DNA of 33,797 nt from Arthrobacter agilis (GCF_002953615.1 NZ_CP024915.1:2441045-2474841), one strand, 5' to 3'; positions 24,500 to 33,033 are shown, counted from the stretch's first letter. Made by a program: numbers and translations. The notes: generated by a model not told the origin, from the sequence alone.

Positions 24500-24710
24500 T
24501 CGTCCCAGCAGCAACCAACGGCGACGCCATGTGCTCCCGCGATGTCGTCGGCCACGCCAAATGCATCGCACATGGAGCGATACGGCATCACCGCTCAGAA
24601 CGCGTTCGTCATGCTCACAAGCCGGCTTCTACACCAACACGAAACTCATCGACGTGGCCGAACACCTCGCCACCACCGGAGCAATGCCCTCCCGGGCCAT
24701 GAATGCCTGC
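24500..24710 (+). pseudogene. Relic of an ANTAR domain with two frameshifts
   Basis: Three frames in succession read as one ANTAR domain. The first gives AMCSRDVVGHAKCI (24526-24567). The second gives MERYGITAQNAFVMLTS (24572-24622). The third gives YTNTKLIDVAEHLATTGAMP (24630-24689). Together they match the family pattern S-RD-x-IGQAKGI-x-MER-x-G-x-x-x-x-x-AF-x-ML-x ... TNTKL-x-DVA-x-HL. This ANTAR type differs from the intact one at 18414 (TNTKL rather than NVKLRD). No readable GAF domain remains upstream, apart from weak traces at about 24440-24520. Confidence 0.72.
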
Positions 24711-24846
24711 CACCGGACTGCCGAGCGGGAACCTCTAGTTCCCAACGGCCTGCTGGCCCAGAGGAGAATCGGCGGCCGTGCGCGTCCCGTGGCTTCCTTA
24801 CGGCCCGGGGCCGTCGTTCGAAGGCGTCAGTCGACCGGGGCGTGGC

Positions 24847-25299
24847 TCAGCTGTGCGTCGTGTTCTCCCGCATCTCCTCGAGGCTCAGCTCCGGTGCGCC
24901 GCCTGCTGCCGCCTCCGGGTCCATCCACACGAAGTCCCAGTGGTGGCCGTCGGGGTCGTCGAAGCTCTTGGAGTACATGAAGCCGTGGTCTTGCTCGCCG
25001 GCGGGCGTCGCGCCCGCTGCGAGGGCCTTTGCGTGAACGTCGTCGACCTCCTCTTTGCTCTCAGCGCTGAGGGCGAGCTGCACCTCGGTCGAGGTGGTGG
25101 CGTCGATGATCGACTTGCTGGTGAACTCGGCGAAGAACTCCCGCGTGAGCAGCATCGTGGTGATCGTGTCGCTGATCACCACGCTCACGGCATTCTCGTG
25201 GCTGAAGCCCTCGTTGATGGAGTACCCGAGCGCTTCGAAGAACGTCCGGGATCGCGCGAGATCACTGACGGCCAGGTTGATGAAGATCGTGGTGGGCAT
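24847..25299 (-). CDS. VOC family (glyoxalase/PhnB-like) protein
   Basis: A 150-residue protein starting at ATG 25299, with GAGAAGGA about 8 bases upstream. It begins MPTTIFINLAVSDLARSRTF, the first beta-alpha-beta unit. SHENAVSVVISDTITTMLLT and FDDPDGHHWDFVWMDPEA form the second module. The fold comprises two beta-alpha-beta-beta-beta modules that bind a metal. The His, Glu and Asp-Gly-His-x-W pattern near residues 117-122 is typical of this subgroup, which is often annotated as glyoxalase/lactoylglutathione-lyase relatives. The substrate is unknown. TTGACA on the minus strand at 25384-25379 is a possible -35 element. Confidence 0.9.
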   Translation of the reverse strand: MPTTIFINLAVSDLARSRTFFEALGYSINEGFSHENAVSVVISDTITTMLLTREFFAEFTSKSIIDATTSTEVQLALSAESKEEVDDVHAKALAAGATPAGEQDHGFMYSKSFDDPDGHHWDFVWMDPEAAAGGAPELSLEEMRENTTHS

Positions 25300-25629
25300 G
25301 GAGACGATCCTTCTCTCGGGACGCCGGCGGCCCGTCGCCGCCGATCGTCACTGCATGATGGTGAGGGGCGGCCGACATTGTCAAGCGACTGGGAGCAGCG
25401 TTGCGGTTCGGCCGGGGCACGTGGTTCCCAGCTGCCACCCGGCCGCGGAGGTACGTCCCGTAACCCTGAAGCTTCACACGACAATCGAACGGGTCGATTG
25501 CCGTGCCACCTCTTCCCCGGAATCACGGGGCTCCCTCTGTCTGGGGAACTCCTCTCGACGCCCTTCTCGAACGCCTAGCCCCGTATGTCGCCGAACAACG
25601 ACAGGGCCGTTGCTTCGCTACCCGATGAG
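25300..25629. other. Intergenic stretch between two leftward genes
   Basis: It contains the likely promoter of the VOC gene (TTGACA on the minus strand at 25384-25379, with no good -10). It also has a short rightward frame near 25470-25577 with no known motif. No gene is supported. Confidence 0.35.
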
Positions 25630-26016
25630 CTAGCTGACGGCGATCAGGGTCGCAACGATTGCGAAGACGGGGAGAACGCCTTGCTTGATAGCTGCGCTCC
25701 TCTTGGTCGGACTTGAGACGAACAAGACCAACGCTGCGGAAGCCATCGACCCGACCCCGGCGAATATCAATGCCGCGCCGACACCGGCGTCAGCCGCAAC
25801 GAACACGACGATGCCCACCAGAGCAATGAGGGCGAGGAAGAGATTGTAGAAACCCTGGTTGAACGCGAAACTCTTCGTGACCTTGACCTCGGCATCACTG
25901 GCCGGCCCGAACGTGCGACGCGCCTGAGGACCTTCCCACGCGAGGGACTCCATCCAGAAGATGTAGAGGTGCAGTACGGCAGCCAAGGCGGTCAGGATCA
26001 ATGCCATCAGTGTCAT
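25630..26016 (-). CDS. DUF1304 family membrane protein
   Basis: A 128-residue protein. ATG 26016 (MTLMALILTALAAVLHLYIF) is preferred because GGAAAG precedes it by 6 bases and the 49-codon extension upstream is not protein-like. Four helices lie at about residues 2-20, 54-74, 79-98 and 107-126. The family signature is EVKVTKSFAFNQGFYNLFLA, with the conserved NQG-x-YN. DUF1304 proteins are small four-helix membrane proteins of unknown function. Confidence 0.9.
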   Translation of the reverse strand: MTLMALILTALAAVLHLYIFWMESLAWEGPQARRTFGPASDAEVKVTKSFAFNQGFYNLFLALIALVGIVVFVAADAGVGAALIFAGVGSMASAALVLFVSSPTKRSAAIKQGVLPVFAIVATLIAVS

Positions 26017-26715
26017 GGTGAGCTTTCCGGTAGACGTGCACGGTCCTACGCGGCGCGAACGAGACGACTCTACCGAGCCACTACACGCCGAATACGGTCG
26101 AGCCCGAGCAGCCAGCGACTCCACGCAGTCGTGCCCACAGCCTATCCGGCCGGATACCATCACGACGCGTTCGATAGGCGATGCCCTGTCGGTGCATCCG
26201 GCCAGCGCCGGGAATCCCTAGGTTCGGCACGGCAGACCTCGACCTCATCGAGGCAGCACCACCCCGCAGAGCCACCACAGACGCACGCACCACCGAAGCA
26301 GGTATGGCCCGCGACCGCAGGTAGCCAGCAATACAGCGGAGTCACCGACTCTGGATCTCGAGCATTTCCCGCCGACACGTGGCATATGGAAAGCGAAGGC
26401 AACGCCAGTCGGAGGATGACGCGGAGGAACCGGTAGTTGGAGGGAATGCTCGCCGAGCCGCCGGCGGAGGAATCTGATGAGTGAGGACCCTTGATGGGAG
26501 TTCGGCTCCGATTCCGGCGGCTGGTCCCTCCGGTAGCTCCGATCTCGACTTCCGCCGCCTGGTGGGAGTCGCCGGATCGCGTCCGAGCGTTCGCTACCCC
26601 GGCTGTCGACGCTCAGTAGGGACGGCGCTTCCTAGTAAAATGACGATCGGATCTCCGACTGGTCTCCCAATGCTGATGTGTTGAGTTGGTGTGCCGACGC
26701 TGCGAAGGCAGCACC
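26017..26715. other. Long intergenic stretch between divergent genes
   Basis: About 700 bases without a recognisable gene. It contains a 14-base palindrome at 26143-26156 and a TAAAAT sequence at 26636-26641 that could be a -10 box for the rightward gene at 26716. No matching -35 is seen. A 12-codon frame (MLAEPPAEESDE) follows GGAGGG at about 26448. Two short frames on the plus strand look non-coding. Confidence 0.35.
26143..26156. promoter_or_regulatory. Perfect 14-bp palindrome, possible operator
   Basis: TATCCGGCCGGATA is self-complementary along its whole length and lies 127 bases upstream of the DUF1304 start. The length and symmetry suit a dimeric repressor. The regulator is unknown. 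Confidence 0.4.
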
Positions 26716-27195
26716 ATGCCATCATCCAGTGAGGAAGACCCAGTGATCAAGGCCTACACGTTCGACGACCGATTCGACGTCGTCCGCTTCGAGCGTTGCG
26801 CTGTCTCCGTGCGCGCCAGGACGAACGTCGTCATCTCCGAGGTAGATGCTCTGATGATCCTGCGGCGATGCTTCGAGCTGACGGACAACCGGCAGTACGT
26901 CGTCCTCCTGACGGTCGCCAACATCATGGGTGTAAGTGCTGGTGCCCGCCGTGTCCTGTCCTCGTCCCGCAACGTTCTTGCTGCAGCGCTGTTCGGCCAG
27001 GGTGCCATGGATGAGGTTCTCGCCGCTCCCTATCTGCGGGCCGTGTATCCGGGCGAGTACTTCACCGAGGAAGCCAGCGCCCTGCGGTGGCTGGCCATGA
27101 TGCACGATCTCGTATGCGCTGACCCTGTCCCCCATGCCCTGAGTCTTACCGTGGACCTGGACCCGTTCCGCCCACGGAAGCCACGAGTAGCCTGA
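26716..27195 (+). CDS. STAS/SpoIIAA-like small protein (DUF7793 type), second copy
   Basis: A soluble protein of 159 residues from ATG 26716; GTG 26743 with GAGGAAG upstream is a good alternative and would give 150 residues. The layout matches the 2477-2893 protein: N-terminal beta pair (DDRFDVVRFERCAVSVRART), helix after VVISEVDALMILRRCFELTD, central strand YVVLLTVAN, helix VSAGARRVLSSSRNVLAAAL and the terminal GEYFTEEASALRWLAMMHD. It ends in a basic/proline tail. The role is unknown. No kinase or sigma factor gene adjoins it. Confidence 0.68.
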   Translation: MPSSSEEDPVIKAYTFDDRFDVVRFERCAVSVRARTNVVISEVDALMILRRCFELTDNRQYVVLLTVANIMGVSAGARRVLSSSRNVLAAALFGQGAMDEVLAAPYLRAVYPGEYFTEEASALRWLAMMHDLVCADPVPHALSLTVDLDPFRPRKPRVA

Positions 27196-27543
27196 ACCGC
27201 GGCACTTCCACGGCACTCGGTCTTTCTGCCGCATGCAGGGCGAAGCACAGCATGGCGTTAGGTGTCGGTGGTGGGGCAGCGCAGCCGTCACAACACCCCC
27301 GGCGAGAACTACGCCTCGGGTGATGTGGCGGTCACTGACCCAGCCCGGAGACGCGGCTCTCGACGCACATCGACGGGCACTTCGGGAGCTAGCCGACACC
27401 GTGGAACGCATCATTTCTCCATCAGACGTCTCGTCGACCTGAAGCATCACGAGACACTCGAACGGCTCGAGCGCCGTGCAATCATTCCCCGGAATCGAAG
27501 GGGGTCCTTCGTCCCAAGTACCCGCCTCATCGGCTTGCAGCAG
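27196..27543. other. Non-coding stretch between convergent genes
   Basis: No gene is seen in about 350 bases. It ends in the strong stem-loop listed separately. Confidence 0.4.
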
Positions 27544-27578
27544 TATGGGCGGTGGGGAGCACTTCCCCACCGCCCATA
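27544..27578 (-). terminator. Strong terminator stem-loop after the PL11 lyase gene
   Basis: TATGGGCGGTGGGGA (27544-27558) pairs exactly with TCCCCACCGCCCATA (27564-27578) around the 5-base loop GCACT, giving a 15-bp GC-rich stem. It lies 33 bases beyond the lyase stop codon at 27612. It may also stop transcription from the rightward gene ending at 27195. Confidence 0.85.
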
Positions 27579-27611
27579 TCCGCGCTGACCCGTTGGCTTC
27601 TCCTTGAGAAG

Positions 27612-29849
27612 CTACTGGGCCTTTCCGTTGCCCGGTCGTATGGTGATCGCAGCCGTTGCGGTGGTTTCGATACCCGCGTGGTTGACCGCGGTGGCGTTGA
27701 GCTCGAAGCTGCCTTTGAGCCCTTCGATGGGCAGTTCGTATCGGCCGTCGACTCCGGTGATCTCCTGCCCGTCGAAGGTGACGGTGAGTGAGCGGACGCC
27801 CGACTCGGCGTCGTCTGCTCGGATGTCGAGCGTGAGTCCGCGCCTGGCACCGACCTTCGTGTCCTTGAGCCCTGTGACGACTGGTGCTGTCTCGTCGGGC
27901 ACCGGAGCATTCACGTAGGCGATGCTCGGAACGGGAGGCGTCGTCATCCCCTCGCCCAGGAAGAAGCTCGTGTGAGGGGGCTGGTTGTAGGCGGTGTTCT
28001 GCCATGCCACGCCGAGCCGGTACACAGGATCGTGCATCAGGGTGCGGATGCGGTGCTCGGTGACATCGGTGGTGGTGAAGATCTTCAGCGATGAGTGATC
28101 AGTACTGCGGTAGACGAGTTCTTCGCGCCAATCACCGAACAGGTCGGCCTGCAGGGCCGGGTTCCCCTTGGTGCCGTTACCGGTGAGTGTGCCGTCGAGG
28201 GTGAGGAGCCGTTCTTCTGTCGTCGACTCCCAGTCCCACTTCGAGATGGTCGGGGTCGCACCGGTGGCGAGCTCGAGCGGGTCGGTGTAGTCGTGGTCGG
28301 TGATCTCACGCAGCAGGTCCCCGTCCCACCAGGTGAGGAAATTCGCCGCGGGGATGCTCGTGCCGAGGTCCGTGCCGTCGGCTGCGCGGAGTGACCCGAC
28401 CTTGGAGTAGAACTTGTAGGCCCCTCCGATCGCCCACGCCTCGTTGCCCTCATGGGTCGGGTCGATGTCGCCTGCAGCTCCGCGACCGGTGTCACGGGTA
28501 CCGGGGATGGACCAGAGGATCTCGCCGGTTGCGGCATCACGCATCGTTGCCGCACGCTGTCCGCTGCTCGTCATGCTCTCGTGCACCGAGTAGACCTCGA
28601 GCCCGTCACGGGAGGGGATGTGGTCCGTGACGTGCATCGCGTCGCCGTGGCCGAGGCCGGTGGTGTACAGCGGGGTGCCGTCGCTGTCGATCGTCATGGA
28701 TCCGAAGACGATCTCGTCGGCGCCGTCGGCGTCGACGTCTGCGATGGAGAGATTGTGGTTGCCCTGGCCCGCGTACTGGCTGCCGGCAGTGGTCGAATCG
28801 AATGACCAGCGCTCCTGGATCCTGCCGTCGACGAAGTCGAACGCGGCGATGGAGGTCCTGGCGTAGTACCCGCGGCTGAAGATCATGCTCGGGGTCTCAC
28901 CGTCGAGGTAGGCCGTGCCCGCCAGGAAGCGGTCCATCCGGTTCCCGCTGGTGTCACCCCAGGAGGCCAGCTCTCCGCGCGCCGGTACGTAGTCGATGCT
29001 GTCGAGGGCCGCACCAGTAGTGCCCTCGAAGACGGTCAGATATTCCGGCCCGGCGAGGATGCGGCCGCTCGTGTTGCGGTGGTCCGCCGCGGCGTCGCCG
29101 ATGACGATGCCGGCACCATCGACTGTGGCGTCGGCGGTCTTCATCGCGACTTCGGCTCGACCGTCACCGTCGTAGTCGAAGACCTGGAACTGGGTGTAGT
29201 GCGCTCCGGCACGGATGTTGCGGCCGAGGTCGATCTGCCACAGCCGCGTGCCGTCGAGCGTGTAGGCGTCCAGGTAGACGTTGCCGGTGTAACCGGAGCG
29301 CGAGTTGTCCTTCGCGTTCGTCGGGTTCCACTTGAGGATGATCTCGTACTCGCCGTCGCCGTCGAGGTCTCCGACCGATGCGTCGTTGGCTTCGTACTCG
29401 TAGGTCTCCCCTGTCGGAGTCGTTCCTCCTGCCGGGCGCTGGAGCGGGATGTCCAGGGACTGATCCCCCCACGGGCTGAACTCATCGGTGACCGTCACTT
29501 CGCGCTGGTCGATCAGCGCGGTCACGCGGTAGACAGAGGTACTGGTCCCTGCCGCGTCGAGCATGTTCGTGCTCCTGGTGATCGGGTCTTCAGTGATGCG
29601 CACGCCGTCGCGGTAGACGTGAAACCCGATCGATTCAGGGTCGAGGCCGAGCATCCGCCAGCCGACATAGACTCCCCCTTCGGTCGTCACGGCGACCGGG
29701 GCCCGATCGAGGTATTCCATCTGCCGGACCGGCGTGTCCTCCGGCGCAGCTGATGCAGGCATGCTCACCAGCGTTGCAGCAGCAACGGCGGCCACTGCCG
29801 CCGCTCCCAGTGCTCGTCGTGATCTTCGTGGGTGGACGAATGAAACCAT
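27612..29849 (-). CDS. Secreted rhamnogalacturonan lyase (polysaccharide lyase family 11)
   Basis: A 745-residue exported enzyme. ATG 29849 is chosen because GGGAG lies 6 bases before it; an in-frame ATG six bases earlier abuts that site. The signal peptide has a basic start (HPRRSRR), a hydrophobic core (ALGAAAVAAVAAATLVSM) and cleavage near PASA-AP. The mature part opens RQMEYLDRAPVAVTTEGGVY and forms a beta-propeller with Asp-rich calcium loops (DLDGDGEYEI, DYDGDGRAEV, DVDADGADEI) and family-11 segments such as YVGWRMLGLDPESIGFHVYR, EYEANDASVGDLDGDG, LFGDWREELVYR and VAWQNTAYNQPPHTSFFLGE. The last ~95 residues are an Ig-like domain. The enzyme cleaves pectin backbone rhamnogalacturonan I. 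A LacI-type operator-like site precedes it. Confidence 0.94.
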   Translation of the reverse strand: MVSFVHPRRSRRALGAAAVAAVAAATLVSMPASAAPEDTPVRQMEYLDRAPVAVTTEGGVYVGWRMLGLDPESIGFHVYRDGVRITEDPITRSTNMLDAAGTSTSVYRVTALIDQREVTVTDEFSPWGDQSLDIPLQRPAGGTTPTGETYEYEANDASVGDLDGDGEYEIILKWNPTNAKDNSRSGYTGNVYLDAYTLDGTRLWQIDLGRNIRAGAHYTQFQVFDYDGDGRAEVAMKTADATVDGAGIVIGDAAADHRNTSGRILAGPEYLTVFEGTTGAALDSIDYVPARGELASWGDTSGNRMDRFLAGTAYLDGETPSMIFSRGYYARTSIAAFDFVDGRIQERWSFDSTTAGSQYAGQGNHNLSIADVDADGADEIVFGSMTIDSDGTPLYTTGLGHGDAMHVTDHIPSRDGLEVYSVHESMTSSGQRAATMRDAATGEILWSIPGTRDTGRGAAGDIDPTHEGNEAWAIGGAYKFYSKVGSLRAADGTDLGTSIPAANFLTWWDGDLLREITDHDYTDPLELATGATPTISKWDWESTTEERLLTLDGTLTGNGTKGNPALQADLFGDWREELVYRSTDHSSLKIFTTTDVTEHRIRTLMHDPVYRLGVAWQNTAYNQPPHTSFFLGEGMTTPPVPSIAYVNAPVPDETAPVVTGLKDTKVGARRGLTLDIRADDAESGVRSLTVTFDGQEITGVDGRYELPIEGLKGSFELNATAVNHAGIETTATAAITIRPGNGKAQ

Positions 29850-29903
29850 AACCATCTCCCTTGATGTCCTGGTACAGAAGAAAGCCCAGAGCTTCCCCAG
29901 TTG

Positions 29904-29917
29904 GGAAACCGCTTTCC
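29904..29917. promoter_or_regulatory. LacI-family operator-like inverted repeat upstream of the lyase
   Basis: GGAAACCGCTTTCC has GGAAA and TTTCC arms four bases apart, the pattern of LacI/GalR repressor operators. It lies 55 bases upstream of the lyase start. A TTGACA on the minus strand (29958-29953) is a possible -35 about 40 bases further out, with no strong -10. Repression in the absence of pectin sugars is inferred. Confidence 0.55.
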
Positions 29918-30116
29918 TTAACGACTTCATCGTCCGTTCGCGGCCCGACGGTTGTCAAGAGCAACAAGCCGGATCGTGCATCGCCCCTGAGGACATCACG
30001 GGCCGAACCGCTGTTCACTGCAGAGTGAGGCATCGCAGCGGCGTGGGCTGCTCGGACGGGAGCGGTCCACCGTGCATCCAGCGTTCCAGTAGCCGGATGT
30101 CGCACCACCGATCACT

Positions 30117-30455
30117 TCAGAACTCTCCGTAGGGCCAGTCGAAGTGGGCGCGCGTCTCCTCGAGCGGCAGCTGCAGGGTGCGGGCGATGTCATTCCAACT
30201 CGCGCCTTCATTGCGTGCCAGCCGGACGGCCGCTGCCAGCTCCCTCTCGGCTCGCTGCGCCTGTTCCTGACGGTCTTTCAACAGGGACTTCCAGTCCTGG
30301 ATGAGCCGGCCATGCAACGCCAGGTCGTCGTCGCTCGCTTGCTCGAAACAGTCCCCCAGCAGCCGGTACGAGGTGAAGGCTCTGAGGGCCTCGTCGGGGC
30401 TGAGGTTGTCGAAGTCGTCGGTGTTGTTCGGACCTGCATACGGCGGTCTCCTCAT
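30117..30455 (-). CDS. Small protein with C-terminal helix-turn-helix-like segment
   Basis: A 112-residue cytosolic protein starting at ATG 30455, with GAGGAG about 11 bases upstream. The N-terminal half is acidic and helical (TDDFDNLSPDEALRAFTSYR, then CFEQASDDDLALHGRLIQDW). A charged coil (about residues 58-75) leads to AAAVRLARNEGASWNDIART followed by LQLPLEETRAHF, a likely helix-turn-helix or sigma-region-like unit. I do not recognise a named family. It may be a small DNA-binding protein. It is monocistronic. Confidence 0.65.
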   Translation of the reverse strand: MRRPPYAGPNNTDDFDNLSPDEALRAFTSYRLLGDCFEQASDDDLALHGRLIQDWKSLLKDRQEQAQRAERELAAAVRLARNEGASWNDIARTLQLPLEETRAHFDWPYGEF

Positions 30456-30543
30456 CGGCGTGACTCCTCAAGAAAGCGTCGTGTCGGGAAATCCTTCACT
30501 CGGGCACAGCGGGAGTAGGGCCCGAACGGCCACCTGCGCCCCT

Positions 30544-30774
30544 TCACCTGGCCGGCGAAACCATCGTCGTACCTGGGGACAACTGATCCTGCACGGCAGG
30601 ATAGACCTCACTGGTCGAGTCCGTAACCCGCGACCCCGCGGCCGGGACGACGAACGATGCGTGCCAGAAGCAATGGTGCTTCGGCGAGACCACCCGAGCT
30701 CGGATGATCTGGAACAGGGTGCGGCTACTGAGCCGGCCGTTCGCGGCGCCGTGGATCTCGATCCGCGTCGCCAT
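30544..30774 (-). CDS. Possible small hypothetical protein
   Basis: From ATG 30774 the frame encodes 76 residues beginning MATRIEIHGAANGRLSSRTL. Third positions are strongly G/C (for example CGG ATC GAG ATC CAC GGC GCC GCG), as in real genes here. No ribosome-binding site or known domain is seen. It could be a short gene or part of a decayed one. The opposite strand is also open, which lowers confidence. Confidence 0.33.
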   Translation of the reverse strand: MATRIEIHGAANGRLSSRTLFQIIRARVVSPKHHCFWHASFVVPAAGSRVTDSTSEVYPAVQDQLSPGTTMVSPAR

Positions 30775-31047
30775 GATTCGCGGCTGATATTCGTCGCCGG
30801 CGACACTCCTGGGAAGCACAACGGGTGAGACACGTTGCGCCGCTTCCTCTCGTCCGTCAGCGAACTGGCGTGCAACAGCGTCACCGATCAGTGAAGAATG
30901 AGAAAGTACGCTACATGCCGCGCACCGTGAGTGCTGTTCTCGACGGCGAGGTCGAGAGCCCCTCCGGCGGACACACCGTATGCCCGCGTATTCGTCCTGG
31001 TCTGCGTCCCTGCACAGCGCTGACCCCCGTCAGAACAGGAAGTGTTC

Positions 31048-31407
31048 ATGCCCTTTCGAAGCAAGCAGACCCTCGAATCCTGGGTCGAGGAGTTCCGTAC
31101 CACCCGCGAGGGTGGCGCCCTGATCACTGTCCTCGTGCAGGAGGGATTCGATGGCGCGGACACCGGCCTGGTCACCGTCCCCCTGCGCGACGACGGCACG
31201 GAGATCTATATGCAGCCCGTCGCCCTCGGAGACCCGACCTGGTCGGTCACCATCGGGATGCGGAACGCTGAAACGACGTTGAGCGCAGCCCAACTCCATG
31301 GGCTTGCCGCCGAGCTCCTCCTCGCGGCCTCGCTCTGCCAGTTCCTCCAGGAGAAATCCATCCACCACGTCGAAGAACCAGCCGAAGACCGGGACAGCGA
31401 CCACTAG
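31048..31407 (+). CDS. Small hypothetical protein
   Basis: A 119-residue soluble protein. ATG 31048 has AGGAAG 5 bases before it. It begins MPFRSKQTLESWVEEFRTTR. A strand-rich core follows (ALITVLVQEGFDGADTGLVT, then VPLRDDGTEIYMQPVALGDP and WSVTIGMRNAETTLSAAQLH), and then a helix (GLAAELLLAASLCQFLQEKS). The pattern of a two-sheet core plus long helix is seen in several small Arthrobacter-type proteins of unknown function. It converges on glgA. Confidence 0.7.
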   Translation: MPFRSKQTLESWVEEFRTTREGGALITVLVQEGFDGADTGLVTVPLRDDGTEIYMQPVALGDPTWSVTIGMRNAETTLSAAQLHGLAAELLLAASLCQFLQEKSIHHVEEPAEDRDSDH

Positions 31408-31612
31408 GGTCTCGGGTCCTGCGTCGACAGCCCTCCTGATCACCGATGGAGCGCCTGGCCGCTCGTTGCGCGGCAGGCTTCGCCGGGTCGGGATCCGGGC
31501 ATCAGCCCGGCCTGTCAGTCCACTCGTCACTCACGGTGTCAGTGCCGTGTTCTACGCTGTGTAGTGGAGTCCTGTCCGGGGTGTCCGTCGTACTCGACCT
31601 ACCGTGCACCCT

Positions 31613-31659
31613 GGGCAGGACTTCCGACTGCCCGCGGGTCCTGCCCGAGGGTCCTGCCC
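31613..31659 (-). terminator. Alternative-pairing hairpin downstream of glgA
   Basis: GGGCAGGAC (31613-31621) is the exact complement of GTCCTGCCC, which occurs twice in tandem at 31638-31646 and 31651-31659. One arm can therefore pair with either of two partners. It lies about 50 bases after the glgA stop and probably acts as its terminator. Confidence 0.5.
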
Positions 31660-31706
31660 ACAGTGCGGCCCGCAGCGCGGCCCCGAGAAGGGACCGCGCT
31701 AGGGCA

Positions 31707-32900
31707 TCAGAGGACGCTGCGGTACACCCCGAGCGTCGTCTCGGCGATGGAGCCCCAGTCGAAGTGCCGCTCCGCGCGTTCCCGTCCCGCGGCGCCCATC
31801 GCGGACGCCTTCGCCGGGTCACCGACGAGCGCGTTCAGTGCCGCCGCGAAGTCGTCGACGAACCGCTGCGGATCGAGCGGCGTGCCCGTGCCGTCCTGCA
31901 CCTGCTCGATGGGCACCAGGGTGCCGGTGACGCCGTCGTCGATCACCTCGGGGATGCCGCCCGTGGCGGACGCGACGACGGCGGCGCCGCACGCCATCGC
32001 CTCGAGATTGACGATGCCGAGGGGCTCGTAGATGGACGGGCACGCGAAGACGGTGGCGTGGCTGAGAATCTGGACGACCTCGCGGCGCGGCAGCATCTTC
32101 TCGATCAGCACCACGGACCCGCGCCGCTCCCGCAGTTCGGTGATGAGCACCTCGGTCTCGGCCGCCAGTTCCGGCGTGTCCGCGGCGCCCAGGCAGAGGA
32201 CCAGCTGCACGTCGGCCGGCAACTGAGCGGCCGCGCGGAGGAGGTACGGTACACCCTTCTGCCGCGTGTTGCGGCCCACGAAGACCACGCTCGGCCGGTC
32301 CGGGTCGATCCCGTGGGCGCGCAGCGCGTCGTCGTCCTCGTCCCGCGCCCACTGGGCGACGTCGATCCCGTTGTGGACCACGTGCACCTTGCCGGGGTCG
32401 ACGTCGGGATAGCTGCGGAGGATGTCGGCCCGCATTCCGGCGGACACGGCGATGACGGCCGCGGCCGCCTCGTAGGAGGTCTTCTCCACCCAGGACGAGA
32501 GGGCATAGCCGCCGCCGAGCTGCTCGGCCTTCCAGGGGCGCAGCGGCTCGAGGCTGTGCGCGCTCAGGACGTGCGGGATGCCGTGCAGCAGGGACGCGAG
32601 GTGACCGGCCATATTGGCGTACCAGGTGTGCGAGTGCACGAGGTCGGCGCCTCCGATGGCGTCGAGCATCTGGAGGTCGGTGCCGAGGGTCTGCACGGCG
32701 GCGTTCGCTCCGGCGAGCCCCTCCGGGACGCCGTAGGACAGGACGGATGCTCCGTGGTAGTCCTCCGGCCGGGGCGCACCGAAGGCGTGGACCCGGAGGT
32801 CGACCTGCGGCGCCAGGACCCGGCTCAGTTCGGCTACGTGCACCCCCGCGCCACCATAGATCTCGGGCGGGAACTCCTTGGTCACAATGTCTACTCGCAC
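31707..32900 (-). CDS. glgA: Glycogen synthase / alpha-maltose-1-phosphate synthase
   Basis: A 397-residue GT-B glycosyltransferase starting at GTG 32900; the ribosome-binding site is weak. The N-terminal domain opens VDIVTKEFPPEIYGGAGVHV, with the Gly-Gly loop that binds ADP-glucose. VFVGRNTRQKGVPYLLRAAA marks the second Rossmann domain. EPLGIVNLEAMACGAAVVAS supplies the E-x7-E motif. It is typical of the short actinobacterial enzyme (Corynebacterium-type GlgA). The mycobacterial homologue, called GlgM, makes maltose-1-phosphate from ADP-glucose and glucose-1-phosphate. It works with ADP-glucose made by the divergent glgC. Confidence 0.95.
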   Translation of the reverse strand: MRVDIVTKEFPPEIYGGAGVHVAELSRVLAPQVDLRVHAFGAPRPEDYHGASVLSYGVPEGLAGANAAVQTLGTDLQMLDAIGGADLVHSHTWYANMAGHLASLLHGIPHVLSAHSLEPLRPWKAEQLGGGYALSSWVEKTSYEAAAAVIAVSAGMRADILRSYPDVDPGKVHVVHNGIDVAQWARDEDDDALRAHGIDPDRPSVVFVGRNTRQKGVPYLLRAAAQLPADVQLVLCLGAADTPELAAETEVLITELRERRGSVVLIEKMLPRREVVQILSHATVFACPSIYEPLGIVNLEAMACGAAVVASATGGIPEVIDDGVTGTLVPIEQVQDGTGTPLDPQRFVDDFAAALNALVGDPAKASAMGAAGRERAERHFDWGSIAETTLGVYRSVL

Positions 32901-33033
32901 TATCTCAACGTAGTGCAGTGCGTCGGAGTCCTCTAGTGTGAAGTGGACCGGAAGGGTTCCGGGATGTGGGACCTACGCCGGATCGGTCCGGATCGGGACG
33001 GCAGATCACTCAAGGAAGAGCGGGGGGTCGATA
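32901..33033. promoter_or_regulatory. Divergent glgA-glgC promoter region
   Basis: The 133 bases between the two starts must hold both promoters. CGGGGGG at 33021-33027 is the likely ribosome-binding site for glgC, 6 bases before its GTG. glgA has only a weak GAGAT before its GTG, so it may be leaderless or weakly translated. No clear boxes are seen. Confidence 0.5.

Noticed and set aside
26722-28005. 427-codon leftward open frame
   Set aside because: It is antisense to the STAS-like gene at 26716 and crosses the strong terminator. The composition is typical of a shadow frame.
31446-32936. 496-codon rightward open frame
   Set aside because: It lies antisense over the whole of glgA, is extremely rich in Arg, Gly, His and Val, and has no domain.
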